Assembly (NCBI GenBank): GCA_011800805.1
Contig: MPNW01001088.1
Coordinates: 2,501 to 15,279, forward strand
Source of the DNA: Hirudo medicinalis
Taxonomy: Eukaryota; Annelida; Clitellata; Hirudinida; Hirudinidae
Direction of reading: 5' to 3'
DNA length: 12,779 nt
Shown: positions 1 to 8,033 of the stretch, piece by piece
Layout of the letters: every line of letters begins with the position of its first letter
Numbering within the stretch: the stretch's first letter is position 1
The notes under the pieces: model-generated
What the model saw: only the letters and a program-made list of their open reading frames with translations
Database searches by the model: none
What the model was told of the DNA's origin: nothing
Position numbers and translations under genes: made by a program

Positions 1-249
1 AAAGGTCACTTTGAGGACACTTTGTTTATTCCTACGAACTAAAATTAGCTTACAAGATGATTTTCATTGGCTGTTATTGTTTTTATCACACAGATGTTTT
101 TAAAAATAGGATTTGTATTTTTTTTAGTTAGCAAATAATAACAACACGCTAACAACATTAACGTCAGCATTAACATAATAAATTCATTTTTCAACAACCT
201 TTAATAAAGTGTGACATAATATATTAGTAATTACAATGACGTCGTGCAG
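1..249. other. AT-rich non-coding left edge, probable intron of the ATP13A-like fragment
   Basis: This stretch is AT-rich, broken by stops in all frames, and shows no recognisable domain. If the ATPase piece to its right is a true exon, this is the upstream intron. Two AG dinucleotides could serve as its acceptor: the one ending at 227 and the one ending at 249 (gtgcag before gtggtggcc). Neither has a convincing pyrimidine tract. Confidence 0.4.
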
Positions 250-329
250 GTGGTGGCCAAGGGCGCCATATTTGCTAGGATGACACCTGATCAGAAATCG
301 TCTGTGATTGAAAACCTGCAGAGCCTAGG
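250..329 (+). CDS. Exon fragment of a P5B-type (ATP13A2/3-like) transport ATPase
   Basis: The + frame read from 250 gives VVAKG followed by AIFARMTPDQKSSVIENLQ and SLG. The block (V/I)FARM-x-P-DQK-xx-(L/V)-(I/V)-E-x-LQ is characteristic of the P domain of P5B ATPases, just before the conserved GMCGDGAND hinge. ATP13A2/3 proteins are endolysosomal pumps, and ATP13A2 exports polyamines. The in-frame codons upstream (back to about 228) could also belong to the exon. Downstream, similarity stops after SLG, and the frame hits TGA at 340-342 as the GAT array starts. Candidate donors are GT at 330 (GTTGGT, phase 2) and GT at 334 (GTCTTT, phase 0), both weak. The preceding phosphorylation-loop (DKTGT) exon and the following GDGAND exon are not in the window. 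A relic or pseudogene fragment is as likely as a live exon. Family assignment is fairly secure; functional status is unknown. Confidence 0.7.
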
Positions 330-341
330 GTTGGTCTTTTG

Positions 342-343
<2 letters not shown>

Positions 344-433
<90 letters not shown>

Positions 434-603
434 ACGACGACGACGACGATGACGATTATGATGATGACGACGACGACGATGATGACGATGATGATGGTGA
501 TGATGATGATGGTGATGATGACGACGACGTGATGATGATGATGATGACGACGACGATGATGATGATGACGGCGACGACTTGACGATGGCGATGGTGATGA
601 TAA
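344..603. repeat. Compound (GAT)n/(GAC)n trinucleotide array
   Basis: A near-perfect GAT run occupies roughly the first 90 bases. It then gives way to interspersed GAC, GAT and GGT triplets out to 603. Both strands stay open through it and encode runs of Asp, Met, Ser, His or Ile, which are artefacts of the repeat. It begins about 10 bases after the last plausible codon of the ATPase fragment. Confidence 0.97.
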
Positions 604-756
604 CCAAATGGCGACACAATCCTTAGAGAGACAAATTACGATGACTTTCCATCCAGCCATATTTCACCCTCCCTCATCTCCTCCTTGTAAATCCTGGAAA
701 GGTATGCAGGATGCTGAGTTTAGCCATGACATAAAGTTGTACAGATTCATCATGTT

Positions 757-852
757 GATGACGATGATGATGATGATGATGATGATGACGATGACGACGA
801 TGACGACTACGATGACGGTGATGATGATGGTGATGATGATGGTGATGATGAT
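757..852. repeat. (GAT)n/(GAC)n/(GGT)n trinucleotide array
   Basis: This is a second, shorter array with the same triplet mix as the one at 344-603, separated from it by about 150 bases of unique sequence. The open frames across it, with Met/Thr or Ile/Val/His runs, are products of the repeat. Confidence 0.95.
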
Positions 853-1564
853 TATCAGCTGGCAACTCACAAGGACATTTCAGAACAACTGGTCAGCAAA
901 TGACTCTCAATGATCTCTTAAATCAAAACCACACGCGACAAACAAAAGATGGAATCTAAAATATTAAACCAAGAATAACAGGTATTTTTTAACAATTCAA
1001 TTAAATAACTTATCATATATTTGAAATTGGAAATTTGAAATTCAAACCATTTTGAGAATTTCAGAACAAATAAGTGAGAAAAAATAATAGAAATCATTTT
1101 TGTTTATATCAATATTACTTGTTATTTATTATTTTATATATCAATAATGATCAACATTATTAACATTATAAATATTATTTATATTTCTGTGATTATTGTA
1201 AATATTACGATGTTTTAGCGCGTAAATCATCGGAAAAAAGCCTTGATACCATAGCTTGTTTGTCAAATTATTATAAATAAACAATTTTTGTGATTTTTGC
1301 ACGTGAAATGCCTCAAATGGATACGATGACTTCCATACAATCTCACAAACGAACTCAACAATCAGCATGAGAAATGTTTGTTTCCAGATAAACACTAAGA
1401 AATAAAAAATATTAGTTGTTGTTTTTAAGTTAAACAAGTTATAATCAGCTCATTTCCTGATTGAGTTATTCCAAATGGTTTTTATCTTCAAAGGCAGGAG
1501 ATTAGCTCAACTAAGGAAGCAAAGGAAAGCAGCCCTCCTGAAGTGAAGACAGCCAATCTTTCCG

Positions 1565-1710
1565 CCCATCCATCCATCCATCCATCCATCCATCCATCCA
1601 TCCATCCATCCATCTATCCATCTACCTATCCATCCAACTATCATCCCATCCATCGACCTATCCATCTATCTATCCATCCATCCATCCACCCTTTTGTCCA
1701 TCCATCCATC
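1565..1710. repeat. (CCAT)n tetranucleotide array
   Basis: CCAT repeats, perfect at first and then with CTAT, CCAA and CGAC variants, run to within 12 bases of the receptor start codon. If transcribed it would form most of the proximal 5' UTR. One frame reads as a Ser-Ile-His-Pro repeat, which I treat as an artefact. Confidence 0.96.
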
Positions 1711-1721
1711 GAGTGGTTACT

Positions 1722-2258
1722 ATGCCAACCGGTGAGTTGGTGAAATACTTTCTCCTATTGACGACCTCCTTCTTCAAGCAACAAGCGAACAACAACGACG
1801 GCGACGACGTCAACAACAACTTTCACAGATACGTAGACGACAACAACAAGGACGACAACAACAACAACTTGGAGATAACAACATCATCACAACACCACAG
1901 CCTTCAGTACGCCTCAGATTACGACCTCTACTACTTCAATGGTTCGAGTTTCTTCAATGTTTGCATCTACTCTGACATCGTAGATTTCGACTGCCTCGGC
2001 TACTGGATGATGATGAACTTCTCGACCTTTGACCTTTCAACTCCGCTGGACGACCTCCTGGGTGTGCTTCCGTCCAACTTCGGGGCCCTGTTTCTTCTGC
2101 CCTTCCCGGTCCTAACGGTCTTCGGCAACGTCCTTGTTGTCCTCAGCGTCATCAAGGAGAGGAATCTTCAGACTGTCACTAACTACTTCATCGTCTCGCT
2201 GGCCGTGGCTGACATCATGGTCGCCATCTTCGTCATGCCGCTGGCCGTCTACGTCGAG
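1722..2258 (+). CDS. D2-like dopamine receptor, exon 1 (N-terminus, TM1, TM2)
   Basis: This exon encodes residues 1-179 of a class A aminergic GPCR at the plasma membrane, expected to bind dopamine and couple to Gi/o. I start at ATG 1722, the first Met of the open frame; in-frame sequence upstream is only CCAT repeat and reaches a stop at 1539-1541. Residues 23-49 form an Asn/Asp-rich stretch. N-glycosylation sequons lie at N73 (NGS) and N99 (NFS). TM1 is about 119-143 with the GNVLV motif (N1.50 = N136), followed by the first intracellular loop [13 protein letters not shown]2 is about 155-177 with SLAVAD (D2.50 = D164) and the VMPLAVYVE end. These blocks match vertebrate and insect D2-type receptors more closely than serotonin, octopamine or D1-type receptors. 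The exon ends on a complete codon (GAG) before GTAAGG, so the intron is phase 0. Reading through this donor gives an unrelated tail and a stop near 2399. Confidence 0.9.
1788..1868 (+). repeat. Coding AAC/GAC triplet-rich tract (Asn/Asp-rich N-terminus)
   Basis: The stretch is dominated by AAC and GAC codons and gives residues 23-49 of the receptor, with clusters such as NNNDGDD and [11 protein letters not shown]. It looks like a decayed triplet microsatellite kept in frame inside an extracellular, probably disordered, segment. Confidence 0.85.
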
Positions 2259-2768
2259 GTAAGGAGTTGGAGTTGGTTTGACTGCTGGACATATTTTCAT
2301 AAAAATATCATATCTTCATATAAAGACCAAGAAACATTTGTTGCATATTTGCGAACATTCCATTTAAAAGCCATTGTCAAATCAGAGAATGAGAGCTAAT
2401 TTAAGCAATGGAATTCTACCAGTTGTTATCAATTATTTTATTAGATTGTTATTATTACAGAAATAATTTGCATGGAATTTAATTATCATTAGCAGACCAT
2501 ACTTGCAGACTCAGGTTGAAACCCAGAAGCATAAAATATGCCGAACGAAGAGTGATTTTTAGATTTTTTTTTGTTTACTTTTCATCACACACCTGTCTTT
2601 TGCTATCCTACCTTATCACGAACGTGAATGGACGGACGTTCATCTCTGACAACAAAGAATATTTACAATGCAGACTACTTAGCTCGCTAATGTTAGGGAC
2701 CAACATTTGCGAATGTTACGATTATTATTAATTATTCAAATTTTAATAACAGAAAAATAATAACATTG

Positions 2769-2825
<57 letters not shown>
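2769..2825. repeat. (AAT)n trinucleotide array
   Basis: About 19 nearly perfect ATA/AAT units. On the minus strand one frame reads as a Tyr run and another as an Ile run, which artificially lengthens the open frame next to it. Confidence 0.97.
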
Positions 2826-2827
<2 letters not shown>

Positions 2828-2835
2828 CGAACAAA

Positions 2836-3161
2836 CAAACCACCCGCAAATGGAAATTAAGAAGAGGAAAGACCGCATCCCCCAGGAAGGCTCCACCCAC
2901 CACATCCACGGTGGTCTTATTCGTTTCTTGTTTCTCAAACTTGCTTTTAACAGCTCCTTTGGACTTCTTGCAAGTATTATTGAGCCTCATTTCCAACGAG
3001 GACGAGGCTTGTTTGTGAGACCATTCGAGGTTGTGCTTTGCCGCCTGCATCTTCAAAACAATGGAATGGTCGTCTGGAATGTTGAATGCTACGAGAATGT
3101 CTCCTAAAATGTCTCCTGAAAGGTCTGCCTGAGACGAGACAGATTTCTCTGCTCGTCTCAC
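2836..3161 (-). CDS. Unrecognised coding-like open frame, candidate exon or gene relic
   Basis: This minus-strand frame opens just after a TAG at about 3180-3182 and stays open through 3161-2836, then runs into the AAT array as a Tyr tract. The first possible start is GTG at 3161; no ATG start is evident at the beginning. The peptide is of mixed, protein-like composition: it starts RRAEKSVSSQADLSGDILGD, includes the charged, helix-like segment KMQAAKHNLEWSHKQASSS, and later VVGGAFLGDAVFPLLNF. The island is less AT-rich than the surrounding intron. I do not recognise a family. Against it: the + strand frame opposite (2824-3107) is also open, so the region may simply lack stops, and no convincing acceptor precedes it. 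It could be a nested exon, an old transposon or gene remnant, or chance. Confidence 0.2.
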
Positions 3162-3506
3162 TTGTTGTGTCTGTCTGTCCTACTGGTTGTTATTATGTCG
3201 TCATCGGGTATTTCATTTTGCTTACACTCCTATTCCCAGATTTTCTGAATCTGTTAGTGAATAAAAGTTAAAACAAACTTTGAAAACTGCTAAACCGAGT
3301 TTATTTATTTCTACTTATTTATTCTACGTTTCGTTGCAATCATTCGAATGAGAAAAATCCATCGAAGTGCTTCAAAATGCTACAAAATGGCAGGTTTAAA
3401 TCGCACAGGCACGTCGTGACGTGATTCGTCAAAGTTTACAATTTTTCATCAAAAACAAACCACCCGTGACGTGATTATTTCGGATGGAGTCATCTGTTCA
3501 TTTGCG

Positions 3507-3577
3507 ATCCATCCATCCATCCATCCATCCATCCATCCATCTGTCCGTCCGTCCGTCCATCCAACCATCCATCCATC
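3507..3577. repeat. (CCAT)n/(CCGT)n tetranucleotide array
   Basis: CCAT repeats interrupted by CTGTCCGTCCGTCCGTCC and CCAACC variants. Same unit and strand as the array at 1565-1710. Confidence 0.95.
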
Positions 3578-3607
3578 AAAAAACAAATAACTGTCCTCTC
3601 CTATAAG

Positions 3608-3626
3608 TGGGTGCTTCGAGCACCTA
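3608..3626. other. Short perfect hairpin
   Basis: The core GGTGCT-TCG-AGCACC is a 6-bp stem around a 3-base loop. It extends by a G-T and a T-A pair to 8 bp. It lies in a less AT-rich island of intron 1 with no gene context that would explain it. Confidence 0.4.
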
Positions 3627-3840
3627 TCGACGACGTTGTCATGGTGCTGGAAGGGGGGATGTTTATCGAGGGCCTACTGGTTGAACTTGGCCTTTATTGA
3701 GTTTCGAGAGCTCGTTGAAGATTCTTGTTATTTAAAGTGTTTATTTGCCTTTTGTTCTTTTTTATCAAATAATTTTAGGTCACGTTTCGATGGCCTTGAG
3801 GTCCATTGATGGACTTATGCCAACCTAAAGATTGTCTAGC

Positions 3841-3909
3841 ATTCATTCCTTCGTTCGTTCATTCGTTCATTCGTTCGTTCGTTCGTTCGTTCATTCATTC
3901 ATTCATTCG
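3841..3909. repeat. (ATTC)n/(GTTC)n tetranucleotide array
   Basis: ATTC and GTTC units alternate irregularly for about 69 bases within intron 1. The variation is consistent with point mutation and slippage of one ancestral unit. Confidence 0.95.
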
Positions 3910-4115
3910 TAGCTGAGAATGTAACTTGAAATGTTAAATTTTCAATTTTGAAGCTTAAAAACAATTTATTTCATGGAAAATGGAATTGAAAGAAATATTA
4001 CAAATATTACAGGCTACAAAACCAAGTAATTGCCTGCTTTTCGAGGCGTGGTGCTGGTTTTTAATTCGAGGGTTTGTTTGAATAATATGAATATTAGTTT
4101 CTATTTTTTACTAAT

Positions 4116-4207
4116 GTTGCTGTTGTAGTTGTTGTTGCTGTTGCTACTGTTGCTTTTGTTGTTGTTGTTGCTGTTGCTATTGTTGTTTTTGTTATTGCTA
4201 CTGCTAA
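4116..4207. repeat. (GTT)n/(GCT)n trinucleotide-rich tract
   Basis: An imperfect run of GTT, GCT, TGT and ACT triplets, equivalent to CAA/CAG on the opposite strand. No flanking exon supports reading it as a polyglutamine-type coding tract. Confidence 0.9.
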
Positions 4208-4475
4208 TAATTTAATTGCAAATTAATTCGTAATAAAAAATTTACTCTGAATTTTGAGTAGCATTGTATTATTTGCAATGAATAATGTAACAATATTTAA
4301 TAATTTAATACTGTCATCCATCTCTTCATCAATAACCATTCGCCATTTCAAACAAACTGACATTTTAACCATGTTGGTGACCCCTACATGACCTTGAAGC
4401 CTCACATTACTGAAGGTCACTTCCACAGTCCCCGGTCAACAACCACAAGGGGGTTCACACCAGTCTGTGAATAAG

Positions 4476-4489
4476 CCCCCCCCCCCCCC
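4476..4489. repeat. Poly-C homopolymer (14 C)
   Basis: Fourteen consecutive C residues, unusual in AT-rich surroundings. Length may be unreliable in the assembly. Confidence 0.9.
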
Positions 4490-4794
4490 ACAAAGAGAGT
4501 TCGATCCGTTTCCCATAAAAAGTCATACAACGGACGTCTTGTGTGATGGATGGATCACCGGAAAGAGTGGCTAATTGAGCTGTGGTTATACAGAGGGGTG
4601 GGGTTGGGGTGGAGCCAAGGGGACTGGTTTTACGTCTGATTGGCAGGGTTGTCTTAGTTGGTCTCCCTATTGTTAAAGCCTCTTTTAGGGGAAAGGGGAG
4701 GGCGTACCGAGGTGTCCTGTCGTAAATTCAATTTGGACGATGGCTTAAAGTCGGACTAAGACGAAGAGGCTGTGGAATTTATTTCCAGGGTAAT

Positions 4795-4870
4795 CATGAT
4801 CGGTGGATGGCTTTGATGTCCAGGAGTAATTTTGATTTAGAAGTGCTTGATTTGTCCACCACCGATCGTG
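4795..4870. repeat. Imperfect inverted repeat, 12-bp arms
   Basis: The left arm catgatcggtgg (4795-4806) and the right arm ccaccgatcgtg (4859-4870) are reverse complements at 11 of 12 positions, with a 52-base spacer. No transposase frame or target duplication was seen. Confidence 0.5.
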
Positions 4871-5437
4871 GTTTATAGGTCTGCAGGTCCAGTTTTGGGG
4901 ACATTTTTAACAGTAGTTGTTGAATAAGTGTCTTAGTTGTTGTCATTTCCTGCTAGTAATTTTAATTCTTTAGTTCTGTATTTTCTGATTAGATACGAGA
5001 GTTCCTATGCGTTCGTGCATTGCATGAATAGGATCGTCCGAAAATTATTTGTCAGATGAACATTGCTTGAGGCAAAGATATAATTTTATTAAATTATGAA
5101 CATATTTTTCAAGTTAGTTTTAAATATTTATATTTATTTATTTGCGCAAAAAAAAATTAAGAAAGTTCAGAGCTTTGAAATCAATGAATTCGTTAATTAA
5201 TAATTGTTTAAAAAACAAAACTCAAGAAATGAAGACAAATGAAATAAAGAAAAAGCCTGTCATCGTCAGAAATAAATAGTCGTTAGTTAATTATCGTGTT
5301 GAATTAATAATAAACTGCCCTTGAAGTGATTTCAAGGTCGCAATGTTGACCTTTCATCAGGTGAATTGATGCATGGACTCATTCAACAGAGAAATTGTGG
5401 CTTGAATAATTAAAACATGACAGGGTCAATCTATCTG

Positions 5438-5613
5438 ATCTATTTATATCCATCCAATTATGTTTTAGATCTATTTATGTCCAACCAATTAGGTCCTAGA
5501 TATATTTTTATCCATCCAATTAAGTCCTAGATATATTTATATCCATCCAATTAGGTTCTAGATCTATTTATAACCATTCAATTAGGTTCAAGATATATTT
5601 ATATCCACCAAAT
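5438..5613. repeat. 31-bp minisatellite, about 5.6 copies
   Basis: Five full units of exactly 31 bases start at 5438, 5469, 5500, 5531 and 5562, with a partial sixth at 5593. Each unit begins AT(C/A)TATTTATATCCATCC, continues with AATTAGGT and ends in a TAG-like triplet. Divergence between units is a few bases each. A degenerate echo (tctatccgattaa) follows to about 5635. Confidence 0.93.
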
Positions 5614-6166
5614 CTATTATATCTATCCGATTAATTTGGAATTTCGGTGTGTTATTGAAAAATGCGAGCTTACTGCAATCGACAATCTCATTGAAAGAAA
5701 TGCATGTTTAAATTCAATGATTCCCGACAAAATAAACAAGAAATGAATAAATTATTTGAGTTTTGCAAATTAAAATTCAAAAGGGTTAAAAACTCTAGAT
5801 TAATGTTTCTCTTTGGCGTCCAACAAATTAAATCTCCAACTTGAAGCTCCAACTTGAGGTCGGCACAACGACTTGTTTGAACTCAACCATCTGAAAGAGG
5901 AACGGGTTTGTTTTTTTTTTTGTTTCTTTTGGTTTTCATTCAATTGTTTGAATTTATTTCGAAATCACGAATGAAATGGGAATTGTTTTGTTTGATTTTA
6001 TTAAATAAATTTAATTTGGAATCACAAGTTAAATAAGGTCGTTTGTTGATCCCGATTTGGAAATTGAATTCCCGTGTTTGCGTCGGAGTGTAGGCACGAA
6101 CTTTTTGTTCTCAAAGAGAAGCATGCCCCCGGGTCCAGGGAGAGATTTGTTTAGAAAATGAAATAA

Positions 6167-6283
6167 AAGAAAATATAAATCAACAAACAACAACAATAAT
6201 ATTATAAAGGAAAATATAATTCAACATATAATAACAACAACAACAATAACATTATAAAGGAAAATATAAATCAACAACAATAA
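6167..6283. repeat. Imperfect 40-50-bp tandem repeat with CAA tracts
   Basis: Three units, each opening with AAG(G/A)AAAATATAA(A/T)TCAAC and continuing into CAACAACAATAA-type tracts before ATTATA. They start near 6167, 6207 and 6257. Unit length varies because the CAA run expands and contracts. Confidence 0.8.
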
Positions 6284-6679
6284 AAAATAAATATGCACTT
6301 AATTTTACTTTTCAAGATAAAATTTAGTTTGTAATAAAAAATACTGATAGAATATAAGTTGATTTGCGTTGAATTGAGGAGAATATAGAATTATTTAATT
6401 TCTATTTTTAATTTCTCTCAATGACACGCTCCAGTGATTTTAAGGACAGCAAATGTTTTGAATAAACTCGAGGGTTTCCCTTAAATACACAAAGAAATGT
6501 TTTTCTTAATTATAGAAATAACTTTTCATTTTTTCAAATATTTTCAACTATTTCAAATGCTTCTTTTGAAAAATTCCTCAAACAATACTTCTCAATAATT
6601 TACAAATAATAATACATTTTTAAATTCTTGATTTTAATAATGGCTTTATTTGTTTTAATTATTTTTGAATTTGTGGAGA

Positions 6680-6707
6680 ACAAATTACAAATTACAAATT
6701 ACAAATT
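6680..6707. repeat. (ACAAATT)4 heptanucleotide repeat
   Basis: Four perfect 7-base units in AT-rich intron sequence. Confidence 0.9.
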
Positions 6708-6970
6708 TCAACAAACCCGTGTTGCAACATCGTGGTTGGGATGATGATTAATTATTCGTCGATGAAATCGACCTGTTAATTAAATGACTTTATTGTCGCA
6801 CAAAATTTTCCCCCAAAAACAAATACATTTACAAATACAACATAACACAACATAATATTAATTTGCAGTGTTTAAGTAGACTGATGTCTGTGTGATGAAC
6901 CACTCCTATGTAATTCAATATTTCGATAGTCCTATTTTAAATAGTTCCAATGAATCTGAATATATAATAT

Positions 6971-7120
6971 AAATACAAACACAAATACAAACACCAATAC
7001 AATACAAAATCCAAATACAAATACAACAAATACAAACAGAAATACAAACACAAATACAAATACAAGCACAAAAACAAATGCAGACACAAATACAAATGCA
7101 AATAAAAGCACAAAGACAAA
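6971..7120. repeat. (AAATAC)n/(AAACAC)n hexanucleotide array
   Basis: About 150 bases of imperfect AAATAC and AAACAC hexamers. The minus strand reads as Cys/Ile/Val or Leu/Tyr/Cys runs that imitate a hydrophobic protein. I reject those frames as coding. Confidence 0.93.
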
Positions 7121-7700
7121 AAACCGACAGCAGAAAATCACAATCTGGCACATCGGCGAACTTCAGTTCTCGAGACACATTATCGAACCATTTGGTAATG
7201 GTTTAGTAACTAAACTAATAGTAAAATAAAAAAATAAACTAAACCGCTACCTTTGTGAAGGTGATCCTATTGGAACAGATATGTTGCGATTTTGGATCAA
7301 TCGACGAGGAACATATCCAAAATAGCAGAGGATCTTTTTGTTTCTGCTCCTGCCTTCTCAAGCATTGGTTAAAGAATATTCTCTTTACGTGGAATGATGA
7401 CAAATGGAAGAAGAAACAGGATGCACAAGTCTTTGGAGATGCGTGCCTTTTTACAAATTAATAGTGACATTTTTGTGAATAAATCATTATTTCAATTCGA
7501 AATGAAGAAACAATCCACACTTTTGATGTTAAATTTTGAAATGATGAAGTTTCTAGAAATTCTGAAATATAAACTAAAATTATCACGAGAACTAGAATTA
7601 TAAGTTGAATTATTTCGAAAACCAGAATGAGAATTAAAACTGAAATTATTTGCAGCACTAAAATAACACCGCTGATAACAACATTTTAAAATTATTCGAA

Positions 7701-7748
7701 GATAACTCTTCGCTAACTCTTAGCTCTTAGCTCTTAGATAACTCTTCG
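7701..7748. repeat. (CTCTTAG)3 flanked by a 12-bp direct repeat
   Basis: Three perfect CTCTTAG units (7717-7737) sit between two copies of gataactcttcg (7701-7712 and 7737-7748). The whole block looks like nested slippage of one short motif. Confidence 0.8.
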
Positions 7749-7920
7749 TTAATTGGTTAGTAAAAAAAATATTATTGATGACTAACAAACTGATGACTAA
7801 CCAATGATCTCACCGATCGACAATGACAATAAATACTGCTAAGTAATTAGGACCTTAAACAGTAATATAAAAATAATTTTAATCATAATTTCATTTAAAA
7901 TGTTTTCTTTAAAAATTCAG

Positions 7921-8033
7921 GTGAACAACTCCTTGTGGATGTTGGGCGACATCTTGTGTGACGTTTGGGTAGCTCTCGACGTCCTGTGCTGCACGGCGTC
8001 CATTCTCAACCTCACTGCCATCAGTGTTGACAG
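7921..8033 (+). CDS. D2-like dopamine receptor, exon 2 (ECL1 and TM3)
   Basis: This 113-bp exon encodes residues 180-216 and two bases of codon 217. The sequence [20 protein letters not shown] gives the loop Trp (W185), the disulfide Cys (C3.25 = C192) and the amine-binding Asp (D3.32 = D199). It continues with [18 protein letters not shown], the signature of D2-type receptors in TM3, with Cys at 3.36, Thr at 3.37 and D3.49 = D216. N181 is a possible sequon (NNS). The acceptor is aaaaattcag and the donor is the consensus GTGAGT, so the downstream intron is phase 2, inside the Arg of DRY. The exon requires exon 1 upstream and a Tyr-starting exon downstream that the window does not contain. The gene is therefore partial here by truncation, not visibly broken. 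Confidence 0.92.

Larger units (their letters stand above)
604..1721. other. Non-coding stretch upstream of the dopamine-receptor exon
   Basis: Apart from the two repeat arrays listed separately, this is AT-rich DNA with no recognisable gene. An open frame on the minus strand (1141-1437) is low-complexity, AT-driven and unlike any family I know. The short + strand frame ending in TGA at 1544-1546 reads [16 protein letters not shown] after a possible acceptor (ttcaaag), which is too short to interpret. The receptor promoter and 5' UTR probably lie here, but nothing pins them down: TATAAATA at 1272-1279 is unremarkable in such AT-rich DNA. Confidence 0.5.
2259..7920 (+). other. Intron 1 of the D2-like receptor (5662 bp, phase 0)
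   Basis: The donor is GTAAGG after GTCGAG and the acceptor is tttaaaaattcag before GTGAAC. Joining the two exons continues the protein in register: VYVE from TM2 runs into [10 protein letters not shown] of the first extracellular loop. Besides the repeats listed separately, the intron has somewhat less AT-rich islands near 2840-3200, 3600-3700 and 4370-4900. Only the first holds a coding-like frame worth listing. The segments 2400-2760, 4900-5430, 5640-6160, 6290-6670 and 7130-7900 are AT-rich and show no gene that I recognise. Confidence 0.88.

Noticed and set aside
275..660. Minus-strand frames with long Ser, His, Ile or Val runs
   Set aside because: They are translations of the GAT/GAC array; no unique protein-like sequence outside the repeat.
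608..913. A + strand frame beginning MATQSLERQ
   Set aside because: More than a third is Met/Thr runs from the repeat, and the unique part matches no family and has no splice support.
1272..1279. TATAAATA as a TATA box for the receptor
   Set aside because: Such strings are frequent in this AT-rich sequence, and no initiator or transcript evidence supports it.
1141..1437. A minus-strand frame of about 98 codons
   Set aside because: AT-driven composition (Asn, Ile, Tyr, Phe), no recognisable motif and a tail made of AAT-like sequence.
1543..1743. Ser-Ile-His-Pro repeat frame
   Set aside because: Translation of the CCAT array in a frame different from the receptor's.
2112..2300. Minus-strand frame opposite TM1-TM2
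   Set aside because: Shadow of the receptor exon, composition of a complementary strand.
2259..2399. Continuation of the receptor frame past the first donor
   Set aside because: Similarity to GPCRs stops exactly at GTAAGG and resumes in phase at 7921, so this is intron read-through.
2466..2473. POU octamer ATTTGCAT
   Set aside because: A single 8-mer in AT-rich DNA; no supporting context.
4223..4426. Minus-strand frame beginning VEVTFSNVRLQGHVG
   Set aside because: Only the first 40 residues look protein-like; it has a TGA just upstream, no ATG start, and ends in AT-rich filler.
5334..5353. Inverted AAGGTC / GACCTT pair with 8-base spacing
   Set aside because: Six-base arms with non-standard spacing are expected by chance in a window this size.
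6915..7178. Minus-strand Cys/Ile/Val-rich frames resembling a membrane or cysteine-rich protein
   Set aside because: Produced by the AAATAC hexamer array in all frames.
7255..7461. A + strand frame with Cys-rich centre
   Set aside because: No recognised domain, no convincing splice sites, and not continuous with the receptor.
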